A DNA stretch of 64,000 nt from Bryum argenteum (Eukaryota; Streptophyta; Bryopsida; Bryales; Bryaceae): NCBI GenBank assembly GCA_037043015.1, contig CM073322.1:32917864-32981863 (forward strand). Reading direction: 5' to 3'. Each line of letters opens with the position of its first letter. Positions within the stretch are counted from its first letter, which is position 1. The notes beneath the pieces were generated by a model. That model had not been told where the DNA came from, made no database searches, and saw only the letters and a program-made list of their open reading frames with translations. Of the stretch, positions 1-11,883 are shown piece after piece. A program made the translations under genes and the position numbers.

Positions 1-1380
1 ATTGTGCGAAATCTACTGCTGCACCCCTCCCACCTCACGTAGTTCAGGCTGGTGAAGGTTTATTTATAGCAGGCTTCGTAAGAGAGAAGCACCCCTGCCT
101 CCTCTAATTTAATCTTTGGATTGTCTGGAGTTTCTGGAGTTGTGTGCAATCTTCGCATGATTATTTTCCCTTGAAAAATCTGTCAATTACTCCCTCGTCG
201 ATTTGAGGAAGTCAAACGGAACAAAAGGTATCCATCACACTTATACTTAAGAAAATTTTGAAAAAGCAAACTTTTGACAAAAGTATGGGTTCAACTCCAA
301 GAAGTTCTCACATCTGTTAGCACAAGCATGCTGCAACAAGCACACTCAAACCACAAATTGTGGCAGAAATTAATGCTTCTGCTCCAAAATCCAGTTACAA
401 CGAAACTCCTGGCCATTTGTGCATGATGAAGTCACATGCAGCTGAGCTGATCTCGCAAGTAAGCGTCGAAGACATGTTAATTCACATCGCTGCATAATGC
501 TGGGAACTGTGAATCAGTGATTAGAGTTGTGTCCAGATCATATAATAGTTCTTTACGAGCAAATCATTAGTACATTTACAATGTGCACAGCAAGCCCTAC
601 GTAACTTTCCCTCGAGACCTTAAATGTCAGATTGTTGTCACGATTATTTAACAGAAATTATAAACGACAGTACGATGTAGAACTCTTTTTAACTCATGAT
701 TGGAGGTAGTTTGTATTTTGCTGATAATAACAATCAATACTTGAATGAATCACCTGAAAATGTCAAAATATGCACCTTGATACACACTGTTTGACAACCA
801 TCCTTATGAAAATGGTCAAGTTTACTCAGGCTGAATTTGTCAAACTTTGACATGAGCGTGCAGAAACTGGAGGTATTTCTTACCTCCATGCTCCAAGACC
901 AGTTCTAAAGTGCAACTGATTACGATTGGAACTTGGAATATCGAAACACTGTTTGTCATGCATACCAATATCAGATATTTTGAACAACCACTCTTCCGAA
1001 AAAAATGTGACAGGCTGGCTATTATCCTCATCCGACAAGCTGGCCAAGCATTTTCACGAAGTATGTTGTCAACAACTACCGACACACATCAACTTACAAG
1101 AGCATCATTGATGTATTCGGTGAAGAGAGCTCCTTAACGAACAGCCACCATTCCACCAATGCCGTCTTGGCAGTGAAAATCTCCAAATGACAACGGGTTG
1201 GCAATGGTGATTAATTTGTGATTTTTTTGCAAAGTAGGTTTAAGAGTATTTCATTTAAGTTCTCAAATGAAGTTATATACTTACTACTTGAATTGAAGGC
1301 CCTTTGCAACCTTTTGCTCATATTTGTTATGGAGTAGCAACCAATAGCTACTACAAACATGGTTCCAAGAGAGGAGGATT
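1..1380. other. Intergenic, no gene seen
   Basis: AT-rich sequence with only short ORFs under 82 codons that lack recognisable domains or splice-linked neighbours. I see no RNA gene or clear repeat here. Confidence 0.5.
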
Positions 1381-1384
1381 TCTA

Positions 1385-1590
1385 CGATGCGGTACATGTG
1401 AGTTGGTTAGTATACCACCGTGTAGTGGTGAGTGTACCCGGTGTAAAACGCCTTGGGGCTCATTAGTGCAACTATTTGTGTGTTAAAAAATAATATGGAA
1501 TGTACAATGATCTGTGTTGAACACTTTTGATGGAGTCGAGGTGGTTGAAACCCCGGACCTCTTACCACCACTCTCAATTTTTACAATCAC
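1385..1590 (-). mobile_element. Possible tRNA-derived SINE
   Basis: Read on the minus strand, the unit begins near 1590 with a tRNA-like head. A box-A-like stretch (TGGTGGTAAGAGG) is followed by a box-B-like stretch (GGTTTCAACCACC). An unrelated body then runs to about 1385. The spacing of the two boxes is what a Pol III promoter of a tRNA-derived SINE would show. I cannot see clear target duplications, so the borders and the call are tentative. Confidence 0.3.
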
Positions 1591-1841
1591 ACTCAATTTT
1601 TACTTGGGAACCCAAGTTACAATACTGCGGATCAATTTCTTTAAAACAAATTGCTAAATCAAGGTCTTGTGTTGGATAACATTATCAGGAATTCATGAAG
1701 TATGTTGTAGTGTATATAGGAAGCAAGTATACCTTGTTGTAGTGTCTATAGGAAACTAAGTAAGACTTAGACTAACAACAGAAATAGACTTGTAGTCTTT
1801 GTTGTAGAGTATCTAGAGTTAGTAACTTTTAGTATCAAAAT

Positions 1842-1988
1842 CACCATATTCGTTTAATTGGGAATTTCTGCAAGATTGGGACTCTCTAGAATCTACAACT
1901 CGTATAGATTTTTCCATAGAATCTATGGTAGTTATAGATTTTAGAGAGTCCCAATCTCGCAGAAATTCCCAATTAAACAAATATGGTG
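1842..1988. mobile_element. Foldback MITE, 147 bp
   Basis: The stretch is almost fully self-complementary. The left arm, starting CACCATATTCGTTTAATTGG, reappears inverted at the right end as far as AATATGGTG. The arms are about 60-70 nt each with only a few mismatches, around a short centre that is itself partly palindromic. There is no coding capacity. This is the structure of a non-autonomous foldback or MITE element. The transposase family cannot be told because no unambiguous target duplication is visible. Confidence 0.7.
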
Positions 1989-2892
1989 TTCAAAGTATGG
2001 AAAACAATCCTATGTTCTAATATGAACTTTCACTTCTGTTGTAACAATCACAAGATAACTTCAAATTTTACTAGAATTTATAGGGCTCTACTCATTCATT
2101 CTTGCAAGTCAAAGATCAAATTTTTCAAGATGAAAAGTAAAAATTTCACAAAACGTTGGAGAAGAGAAGCAAATCAGCTACTGATACTCACACGCGGTCA
2201 TACCCGCCTTCATTGCCATATCCAAATCGATTGTGATTAGAGCAGTCTAGATTCAAATTATGCATAATTATTTAATAATTTCAGAAAATTTTCAAACCTC
2301 GACTTGCATCAAACATAACAACATTCGAAAGTTCAGCATCAAATTTCTGATTGCAATTACTTGACTAAAGTGCAGAGAAGTATCCCATGATAGGCTCCCG
2401 TGCTATAGAAGGTAAACAAGATCTGTGATTCGAAAGGCACCATTGTCTCCAATTACCAGCACCGTTAGTGTGGCGAGGCACCTCCAAGGTCATATTCATT
2501 GAATTGGAAGTTTTGAAAGTCTCATCTCAGTTCAAAATTGTTACAAGCACAAAAGAAGTGAAGGTAATGAAGAGCAGAGTGTTACTTTTCTTATGCCTAA
2601 AATATCATCGGTAGCAACTTCAAGACTGTTCTATTTCCAACATCACCCCTTAATCTTCTACATGTCCTTTGGACGCTCGTTATTTCAAAAGAACTCCTTG
2701 CGCATCACTCAAGAAACAGGTGGAGTTAGAAATAGGACTAAATTCTTGTTGATACAGAATAACAGACGAATCATAGGAGACATTCTAGACTACAAGTGAA
2801 GCTCCGGTTAACGGAAGCCATGGAAATGGAAGAAATGACTACTTGGAAACTGCGCAGAGTCATGAGGGGCAGTCTTTCAGTGCAACAGTTAA

Positions 2893-3254
2893 CCCTTAAA
2901 CGCCCTTGGGGTCTGAAATGGGCAGCCCAAAATTGGATCACAGCATCTTTTGGACTTGGGCATCATGAATAGTGCACTTTTTGAACTTGGGCATTGTGAA
3001 TGAACCAATCAATGATGAGCTTGCAACCTCCTACAAGGTTATGTACCACCCCAACCTACCTACCATAATCTTTTCAAAGCACAAAATCACTCATACAAAT
3101 TTTGATTTGAATTGTCAAATCTCACTTTTTCAATACATCAGAAGAAGGTGACCAGTTTGACATCAAAATATAAGTGAAAAGTTGAGTACAGTGAGAGCTA
3201 CAGGGAAGATTCTGTTGGAATCAAGCCCCTTGGGCTTACTTGGGCGTTTAAGGG
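2893..3254. mobile_element. TTAA-flanked TIR element (362 bp)
   Basis: The left end reads CCCTTAAACGCCC and the right end is its inverse, GGGCGTTTAAGGG. TTAA lies directly outside both ends (2889-2892 and 3255-3258). The inner parts of the TIRs also share a CCCTTGGG block. The interior is AT-rich and non-coding. The termini match those of the 72-bp element at 61582 and resemble those of the longer elements at 9391, 16967, 18035 and 60915, so this is one member of a dispersed family. TTAA duplication with 5'-CCC termini is the signature of piggyBac-type transposition. Confidence 0.75.
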
Positions 3255-3258
3255 TTAA

Positions 3259-6100
3259 TAAGGCCCGTCATATTAATACGGAGCATCAGCTCATTCGTGC
3301 TGCTGTCAATGTTGAACACCAAGGGAGTCCTCATTAACTTACGAGATGTGCAATCTCAAAATCAACTCGTCTCCATAGCTATTATCTTGCTGACAAACTC
3401 TTTTGATCAAATGTGGCAGAATAACCCACTCATACACGAGCTTTATTTACTGGGCAACCTCAATTCCGTTAAAATGGAATGTACCATTTTGTCACACCAA
3501 AACTTATTCAAATATACCTACACAATGGTATACTTTGTAATATCCCACTTTTTTGTAAAATCACTCATATTTGTATGATAACATTCCTATTTTGTGATAT
3601 CACCTTTAAATTCTGTAATGTCATGTGATTTCTGAACTGCCGTTCAGGAAGTTGAGGAGTACCATTTTAGCGGAACAACGCCATTTTCACAGAATTGGGA
3701 TTTGGTGCAATTTATGTCACTTGCTTCATTGAACACTGACCTTCAACACTTGGGGACAGAAAAATTCTGTCCTCCAAATAAGTTAGTGCAAGATGAGTCA
3801 GCTTCCCGCATCATCAACGTGTAGGCCTCGATCATATGTGCCACAAACGAGTGCAAGGATCTAGAGTCCTTACATGAATGACTTTGACTGAATGGAGATT
3901 AATCGCCAGAACTTATTACAGAAACATTGAAATTTATGAACGATAAACGGACTAAGTAGTTGTCAGTAACCCAGTGTAACCAGTAGGCCAAATAGTTAGT
4001 GTAAACTGAACATCGTACGTAGATTACGTTGAATCAGCATATCAAAGTCAGAACTATGTGCCTTCAGCTAGCACAGCCTTCATAACCATGTACTCCAATC
4101 TAGAGGATTGCACACGTTAATCAATGTGTCATTGATGTCTGAGATAAGATCACCTCGAAGCAAAAGTGACTTCTAACATCTGTTGCATTAGAATTGGCCT
4201 CCTGGAAAAAGCACTCGAACCTCACACCCTCTGAAACAAGGTACATGGCTAGGATTCGACAGATACAAAAATTATTGACGAGAATTGAGACCCGAGTTTT
4301 ATCACATATAATTTTCATGAGGAGAAAAGGCCCTTGTTTCTGGTGTGCTCACTTTTCCAGTGCCGAGAGCCACGGCCGTGGAGAGCGAGTGGATTGGGGT
4401 TACAAAGGTGGGGCCACGACCACAACGAGAGGCCGCCAAGCCCATTACAAAAGAAAGTTTTGAGCCTGGTTTCTAGGACTTCTCCTGAACTCAAAGCCTC
4501 ACTCTCATTACATTGGGTGATTGCGTACCCGGATAAATGACCCTTCATCTGTCACAAAATTATCCACTGTTCAAAGTTCAAAGTGATACTAGAATGTACG
4601 TGCTAAAAAGTATAAAGTAGGCTTTTTCGTTACATGTGAATTTAATACATTCGATTCACTAATCAGACCATGGCAGAAAGTTCCAATTTATGAGAATATT
4701 ACCAGTTCAATGAAATCGAGGGTTTATTTGGAAGCCACTCTGCCCTATTTTGTGGGAAAAATTGTGAGTGCATTGATTGATCTTGAAGTCAGAGAACCAC
4801 ACTTGCAAGAATTCAGATGTTTTGATTATTATCTAGAATTTCTTATCAATAGGATCCAGGCACTCTGCAATCACTCACACCCATAATTTCTCAAACAAAG
4901 CGCCCCAAAGATAGTATAAAGATGTTAAATCCTAAATTAGATATATACGATTAAATTTCCTAAAATAGGTAATATTCAGTTCATAATTATAAAAAAGAGG
5001 AAAACTTTGAAACTACATATTAAATGTACTTCTATTATTAGTAATTGGAAACTGATATTATAGGCTAAAATCTCATATTATATGATAAAATAGAGAGAGG
5101 TCACAAGTAATCTATGAAAAACCTTATCAGTTTCTCAAAATAGCTTTTCGAATAATCCGGAAACACATTCAGTAAACTATAATTTTATTCAAAAAGAAAT
5201 ATTTTTTAGTTTCTTAACTTAAATGAAATTAGTTTAACCTCAATTCCGTTAACATGGCAGTATTCCATGTGCCATTTTGCCAAATCCCTTATAAGCCATT
5301 TTGCTCCCATTCTAAATGTGCCATTTTACAAGCATATTTTTGAACTGTAGTTCAAAAGTATTTATGTCTGCAAAATGGTATGTTTATTAATATCACACAT
5401 GTACTCCCTTACATCAAGAGATTTATGTAATATTACCAAAATTTCCAAAATATTACACATTTTTTATGGTTTTTGACCTTTGGACTAGTCAAAGGGCAAG
5501 AATTCTGAACGGTCGTTCAAAAACATTTTTATTTTTGAAATGCACTATATCCTCAAATATCAGAGTATCTTTTTGTTACGAACTACCATGACATCCTCAA
5601 GTAATGATAATTGGTAAGATTGGAATTACCTTGTAGTGATAATTGGTAAGATTGAATTTGGTCATCAACTAGACTGCGGCTATGTAATTTGACTGTCAGG
5701 TGGGTGTCCTCATATGCCAAAAATGTCTCCCAACCCTCGTTCGCAACGTAATCCCGTTGGACATGTTCAACTTCTTTACGTTTGATCTTGTGATCTATAT
5801 CATGGATTCTCGCCTCTCGAGTCTGCATGTCTCAACATTTCAGTCATATGTCGTACATGCGAGCCAAGACTAATTCCCCAGATTTCTTTTCTCTACACCT
5901 GAAGTAACAAGCGGCATAAGAATGTCCCTCTATTTCGATAAACTCAAGTCCACGGTGATACCAGTGCTAGCACTCGGACTACCAAGTCTACTAACATCTC
6001 TAGTAGGTAGTTTCGATACCTACTACCAAACAATATCTTCAGAACATAGGAAAAGAAGTTCAGGTTCTCAAAGGCCACTGCAATTTGAACAACAATATTA
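3259..6100. other. Intergenic with old dispersed repeat
   Basis: No gene seen. Stretches near 3450-3700 and 5236-5530 are diverged copies of one repeat. Both begin with CCTCAATTCCGTTAA and then carry ATGG/CCATTTTG motifs and a GAAC...GTTC block near the far end. A weaker relative may lie at 10590-10760. A 37-bp tandem duplication (GATAATTGGTAAGATTG) sits at about 5610-5660. Confidence 0.4.
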
Positions 6101-6106
6101 CCTCGA

Positions 6107-6166
6107 GCGCACTACAGGAACACCGGAGGGAGCGCTCTCCCTCCCTCCGGTCATCCAGTAGTGCGC
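6107..6166. repeat. GC-rich perfect-stem hairpin
   Basis: GCGCACTAC at 6107-6115 is inverted as GTAGTGCGC at 6158-6166. An inner stem CCGGAGGGA pairs with TCCCTCCGG. The hairpin is strikingly GC-rich for this AT-rich region. It may be the terminal hairpin or core of a degraded mobile element, but no partner ends were identified. Confidence 0.55.
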
Positions 6167-6289
6167 CAAAAGCGGCGCCCTCGTAGGCCACTGTCACGGA
6201 CATGCCATACTGGGTATTATCCACACCCCATGAGTTTACCGTGATCAGCCCTACTTCTCGAAGATTTCCTAGATTCCGTATATTTTGCA

Positions 6290-6625
6290 AGTTCAAGTTT
6301 TCTGGAAGGTTCTATAACCTTCCACTAGTTTCCGAAAGCTTCCTCAAGCTTCCGTATAGCTCTAGTAGTTTCCAGAAGCTTCCACAAGCTTCCAGATAGT
6401 TCTAGTAGTTTCCGGAAGGTTCTCTAAGCTTCCGGAAGGTTCCATAAGAGGATCCAATTGTTTCCGGAAGGTTCCATAAACTTCCGGAAGGTTCCGCTTG
6501 ACCTTCCTAGATTTCGGAAGCTCCCACGAGTCTCCGGAAGGTTCCATAGGAGCTTCTAGGACCTTACTCCGGAAGTTTCTTCTAGCCTAGTATATATAGA
6601 GAGTTGAAGGTCGTTGTTCTTCACT
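6290..6625 (+). promoter_or_regulatory. Array of heat-shock-element-like motifs with TATA box
   Basis: Between about 6296 and 6580 the alternating blocks GGAAGGTTCC, CCAGAAGCTTCC and TTCCGGAAGG recur many times. They form many overlapping nGAAnnTTCn units, the consensus bound by heat-shock transcription factors. The array ends about 10 nt before TATATATA (6591-6598). A CT-rich leader-like stretch follows from about 6620. Together they look like a compact heat-inducible promoter facing right. Whether it belonged to a host gene or to the terminal repeat of an old retroelement (some plant elements carry such motifs) cannot be decided from one copy. Confidence 0.5.
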
Positions 6626-6961
6626 CTCTTCAACACCAGTTGTACCTACTCTTCCAGTCATCAATACTACTCTTTGTTCTCTTACTTTGAGTGTCGTTCT
6701 GAGTCTTGTGTGAGGAATCCCCTCACTTCTAGTTTATCTTGGTCTCCTTTTGGAGTCTCCCCTCAATCTTGTCTTTGATCCTGCCTTGGAGTTGCTGTCC
6801 GCAACAGCCACTAGTGTGCCCTTCGTTTCTGCTATTAACTAGCTATTGCTTCTCTCTTGCTTGCTTCTCTCTCGTTCTCTTCTCTCAGCTTCCCCTCATC
6901 TCTCTCGCACTCAACCTTCGCTTATTTTCCATTTTGTTGCTCCTCTGTTGTTGTTGCTCTC

Positions 6962-7177
6962 ATGTCTTCCTCCTCTGAAGCGATGGATTCTCTTCTCGCA
7001 GTTTTGAACGATAACCCAGCTGCCCAAGCAACCTTACGTAGAGATCCACATTTTGTCAAGTCTATCCAGAATGCACTTGAAGCACTTAGAGACTCGAGCA
7101 GAAGACCTGAACCTGTCGGAGTAGGAACCCGTGAAGACAATGGTTTACCGATGTACGTGGTTCATCAATGTCTTTAA
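6962..7177 (+). CDS. Small orphan ORF behind the HSE-like promoter
   Basis: A 71-codon frame starts with MSSSSEAMDSLLAVLND and has a soluble, partly helical, charged character. It lies about 340 nt downstream of the TATA box, with a CT-rich leader between. I recognise no family. The last residues run into the TIR element that begins near 7166, so the present stop is probably supplied by that insertion and the frame is the 5' remnant of something longer. It may be the start of a broken retroelement gag or of a host gene. Confidence 0.22.
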   Translation: MSSSSEAMDSLLAVLNDNPAAQATLRRDPHFVKSIQNALEALRDSSRRPEPVGVGTREDNGLPMYVVHQCL

Positions 7178-7410
7178 TGACTTGTTTGTAATGACACAAA
7201 GTGCATAGTATATTGTGCTTGTAATGACATCAAAATAAATCATTATAATTGTCACTTTTCATTAAATAATCTAATAGGCTATAGTATACCTATTACAACC
7301 AAGAACAAATTTAAGCAAAAGTGATAGATATAATCATTTTTGTCGACGCCATTAGAAACAAAATTAAAACATGCACTTTGTGTCTTTACAGACAATCATT
7401 AAGGACATTG
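7166..7410. mobile_element. TIR MITE, about 245 bp
   Basis: The left end CAATGTCTTTAATGACTTG, followed by a GACACAAAGTGCAT block, is repeated inverted at the right end (ATGCACTTTGTGTC onward to GACATTG). The arms are about 45 nt with a few mismatches. Internal sequence around 7260-7370 (AATCTAATAGGCTATAGTA) is shared with 10240-10300, showing a related copy there. Non-coding. Confidence 0.55.
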
Positions 7411-9263
7411 CGGACATCACTATTAGTGCCATGGTTTACTAATGTATCCTTTTATGATTGATAAGTAGTCCAAACATCAATACCACCTTATATAAGTAAA
7501 TTGATGCAAGTCTTCTCATCATCTGTAAACGTCCTTGGTACATCTCCAATAATATCAAATAAAAGGAAGTCCTTTTGTATACACTTATATAGAGGAGAAC
7601 TTGGAAGTACATAATGCACACACATTACTTTTATCATTTTCACTTAATCATATCCATTACTCTATAATGAATCATATATTCATATCTAGTTGATTGAATA
7701 ACCATTCCTACAACGGCATGCAAGGTTGTACCATAGACATTTCAATTTTTCATAGATGAGGTCATATATGGAATATCTCAATATCATTTGGACCATTTTA
7801 ATTCGTCTACACATAGTTTCATAATTTATTGTTGTAAAAATGTCTGAAGCATTACCGAATCCCTCATTACCGAATCCCTCATCTTTGACATTTTTGAACT
7901 CAGCATAGTGTTGCACACACAAGAGAATGATTTGAATATAATTGATACTGAATTGAATAGTTCGTCATTAATAAGCTACTTCTTTATAACATACTTTTAT
8001 TAGATTACTTTTTTATAATTGCAATCTACATTTGCACTCTGGATTTTAATAAATATGCAAATTAAGAGGTATTTCACAGATTTGTCTTACTTTCAAGAAC
8101 CCTCCTACCATCCTTGTTCTCCCAAGAATTGATGCTAATTGAAAAAGTGAAACATCCTCTTCTCCTTGGCCCCTTTTCTTTCAAACTCAAGCTCCTTGTT
8201 TAAATCGACATTTTTATTAAAGAGTTGAATATCTCGTGATTGCCAAAAATGATTGCAATGGTGTAATGGAACCATAAGCATGTTTCCATACTATTGGTTT
8301 AACACAAGGAATCGTGCCAAAACACCAACCATGCAAGGTGTGAATACCAGAATTTAATACCAATTGGTCATAAGATCACTGTAGAATAGTTGTTGAATTT
8401 CCACCACAATCCAATTTTGTGTAAACCTTCTCCAATCACCAAAGTGCTTCATCCACCCAAAACAATAATAGTACAAACTCATAATGTGACCAAAAGTTTG
8501 ACCTACACCATTTGTAACGCTGAAACATATTTTGATTGTTGCTCCTGATAATGGACTACCATCATTCATAGATATTCTATCAAGTATGTGAATATTTCAA
8601 GAATACCTTCGTTTTGTTCCATCTTTCTTTTGTTCCGTCATTTTTTCCCTAATGATTTTGATTCAAATGAAGCTAGTAAAATTGTCCGGCCTTAAGGGTG
8701 AAGAATGTTGAATAAAGCCACTTTCATCTTATCATCGTGATACTCATTGGGTTCTCCACAAACCTTGTTGTTGGTATACTTCTCAGCAATCCTTCAACGC
8801 CTATTGTGTTAAACTGAGACTTTTGACCAAATTGAAACTTTATCGGCTTAATTGAATTGAATTGAGATTTTGTAAAAGTGAATATGTTTGTAAAATAGAT
8901 TCACAATGCTCTCACTAATTATTGATTTCCGAGTTGAGGTTTTACTGTAAACCCCTCAAATTGAAAGTCAATGACATAGATTATTGCCTATTTGTGTACA
9001 AAAAATTATTTTTGTGTTTTGTCAACAATTTTTGTAGTAACTCATCCGACACACAAGAGTGATTTAGTTCTTGTATACGAAGGCAAGTGATAATTTTGTT
9101 GCAAGATTGTCTTTGTAAAGAACTGCTTTTGTTCTCTGTTCAAGCACCTTAGTTACTTGTTGCTTGACTATCATAAATGTATCAGTTGAAATCAACTTTT
9201 TCAGTCCCGCCTTGCATGAGTCACTTGGGTGGGTCGCTTGGGTGGAGCGGGGCTCTAGGGTTG
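7411..9263. other. Intergenic, no gene seen
   Basis: AT-rich. Short ORFs on both strands have no domain signal and no convincing splice context. Confidence 0.45.
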
Positions 9264-10416
9264 CACTATTAGAAAATTGTAGAAAAGTGATGTTTGTAGT
9301 AACTTGTCCCTAGTAACAAAAGAAAACCTGTTTAAATTGTGCTTTTAGTTACATCGAGTTTATTTTTTTATATTTGTCACTTTTCCTTAACCCCTACAGT
9401 TGAAAAGAGCCCGAATCGGGTCGTTTGCAGTCTGGTCAGCCCCGTACTTACTATATTTAGTTCGTCTGACATTCAAACCTTTTGCAGGTTGAAGAGTTTT
9501 TCCATAGCTTTCCGAAATGTCATTTCATGCTCCAAAATTCCTCATACTTTAGGAGATATTCACGGTCAAAGTTTGAAAACACTATTTGAAATCTGCCCTA
9601 AACTGCCCAAATTGAGGTATATGCTCGTTTATTCTCAAAATCTGCCCAAAATAAATAAGATCGCAGGAACTTCAAAAATTCACCAAAATTTGAGATTTTA
9701 CTTTTTTTCAATTTTTGTTTTTTGTACTTGGAAATAAGGTTTCAAGGCATAGTTTCACCGTTTGGATCTTTCATCCAATTATTCTTCACATGCCATTTTT
9801 ATTGTCAAAGAGGGGCCTTTGAAGTTGAATTTCAGCATACCTCCATGTGAATAATCAAGCATTTCTTTATGTTTTATGGGTCGCATGAGGGTAAAAATTG
9901 CATAGGCATGTTCCTAACTCACTTAGGAACAAGAATTTGAAGAGCCTCATTTCAAATTTACTCTTGAAGTTGGTTTTTTGGGCTCACAAAAAACTTCGAA
10001 CCCATTTTGCAACAAGGGAAAAAAACTTTTTTTTCAACTTTGAATGATATGATCTCACAATTGGTAAGGAATTTCAAACTAAGTTTTGGTACACACATAC
10101 ATGGTCAAGTTAGGTACAAGATCTCACGGTTACATATTTGAGACTACATCAAACCTTTAAAAATTTTATCTTGCATTGAAAGAGGGTCATTTTGAGGAGT
10201 TGTGACAATTTTGGAGGCTTTCGACTTTAGGGGTTAAATCTTTGATAATCTAGTAGGCTATGGTATAGCTCATTACCCTAAAAAAATGTAAGAAGAAGTG
10301 ACAAATATAATAATTTATTTTGATGTTTTTAGAGGCACAATGAAACGGGTTCTCTTGCATCCTTAGTGACAAGTCACTACCTACGTCACTTTTGTGCAGT
10401 TTTTCTACTAGTATTG
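9264..10416. mobile_element. CACTA-like MITE split by a later insertion
   Basis: The left end CACTATTAGAAAATTG, followed by AGTGATG and GTAACTTGTCCCTA, is matched inverted at 10370-10416. There AAGTCACTAC, CGTCACTTTTG and TTTTTCTACTAGTATTG run outward. CACTA...GAAAA termini are typical of En/Spm-type elements. The interior from 9391 to 10233 is a different, TTAA-flanked element, so the outer element appears to have received that insertion. Border bases and target duplication are unclear. Confidence 0.35.
9391..10233. mobile_element. TTAA-flanked element, subfamily I (843 bp)
   Basis: The ends are CCCCTACAG and CTTTAGGGG, with TTAA at 9387-9390 and 10234-10237. The interior carries a block on cold-spot-like text (CTCATACTTTAGGAGATATTCACGG, here shortened in description to its 20-base core), a CTGCCC/GGGCAG block and a block CTCACAATTGGTAAGGAATT. 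All three recur, usually inverted, in the copies at 18035, 20791 and 27934. No ORF of transposase size is present, so it is non-autonomous. Confidence 0.65.
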
Positions 10417-11679
10417 GGTCGGGCCGGGTGCTTGGATCAGGTGGGTTGCATGGATTTGGTCGATCGCTTGGGCTTGTTGCTTGGGTGGGGTGCTTGGGTT
10501 GCTAAAATTGAGAACTTAGGTTGCTTGGGGCTTTTCTATGCTATGGATGTTTCTTAACCTCTTCGAAAATTAGTCCGCACAACTCTAATTCTATAAAAAT
10601 GACGCTATCCCAAATCACATTTTGTCATAGTAGAAATTGCATTTGTACACCTACGTAATGGTATATTTTATAATTTGATACTTTTTGTTGTAGAATCACT
10701 TTTGATAGTACAATAATATTCATATTCCATAATCAACTTTGATCTATAATATCTCATGGTTTCAGAACATTGGTTGGCAATGTTAAAACAAGCCCCATGT
10801 TTGGAAACCCACAAAGAAGAGCTACCTTCACTAAAATGCATACCATAATTTCATACTTTCTTTGGTGGCTCCGCAAAGTTTATTACACAAATTAGACTTA
10901 GTTTAAGACCCATTGACCCAATTCATATGATTTTGTCAAAAAAAAAGTTTTGATGAAGAAGTTATGACTCTTCAATTGTCATCCAAAATGTCAATTCTCA
11001 ACTTCCGGACGTATATGGATTAAGGATATGCTTCCGTGTAACACTTGACCTGACTTTTCTACTATATCCCCTTTTTAGAACACAAAATTTGTTTTCCATT
11101 CGCCCATGTTCTAAACTTATCATAATTAGTGTCACATGACGAGGAAGAGTGCTTCATTCTTTTTCTTCCACATTGAATGTCCCCACAATGTTTTGAAGGG
11201 GAGCTACAGGAGAAAAGCGGGTCATCTGAAGTATTTGTCTTCCTTTCCTTGCGATCGGTCAAGGCCTGCGAGGTTCTGAGCTGCAACCTTAGTAGCAGAC
11301 ATACAGCATCTACTACAAAAGCATACCATGGATGACAACCAATTGGTTTTAAGAGCAAACACTATGCACCAAGATAAGTACAAATCATTCAGCTTCATCG
11401 GAGGATCACATACTGTAGTAGCCTCCACCATTTACATTTGCTGCTATTCTTTGAGCAGAGAAAAAATTATATGCAACTGTTTGCAAGTGAGCAGTTCATC
11501 AATGCATGCGGGTCATACGATCTGATAAAACTGCTCTAACTGCCTCGGAGATTGCCGACGCAGAGTCTGTCATTTCTACAAATATTCAACTTAGGCCGAC
11601 TGTACTGTACACCTCTTCTTGAATCTATATGAAACTCCTGCATATGGAAAACCAATCCCTACAATCCACTCCTAGTAAT
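10417..11679. other. Intergenic, no gene seen
   Basis: A G-rich stretch at 10420-10510 repeats GCTTGGGTGGG-type words and resembles 9225-9255 on the other side of the nested element. Otherwise AT-rich. Minus-strand ORFs at 11062-11431 have no recognisable domain. Confidence 0.4.
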
Positions 11680-11883
11680 TTACAGCTTCTGAAGGTAAGG
11701 TGCTGCATCTTCCACCAACTTACGCGCGTTGGCGAGGAGAGTCCCGTGTCGGTGAGCCGCCTGCGAAGAGTGCATCGAGTGGTGTAGGGCGGTTGACCGG
11801 GAGGAGTGTTTCAAAACACTTTTTGCAGTTCTTGCATGAATCGTGTGAGCTTCCCGGTCAAAATCTAAGCCATTCAGCTTCAA
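11680..11883 (-). CDS. Possible terminal exon, unknown protein
   Basis: A minus-strand frame ends in LANARKLVEDAAPYLQKL. It is GC-richer than its surroundings and has a charged, helical C-terminus like a real protein tail. Another open frame lies upstream (11880-12074), but I find no convincing splice junction joining them. No family is recognised. It could be the 3' exon of an undetected minus-strand gene or chance. Confidence 0.2.
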   Translation of the reverse strand: MKLNGLDFDREAHTIHARTAKSVLKHSSRSTALHHSMHSSQAAHRHGTLLANARKLVEDAAPYLQKL

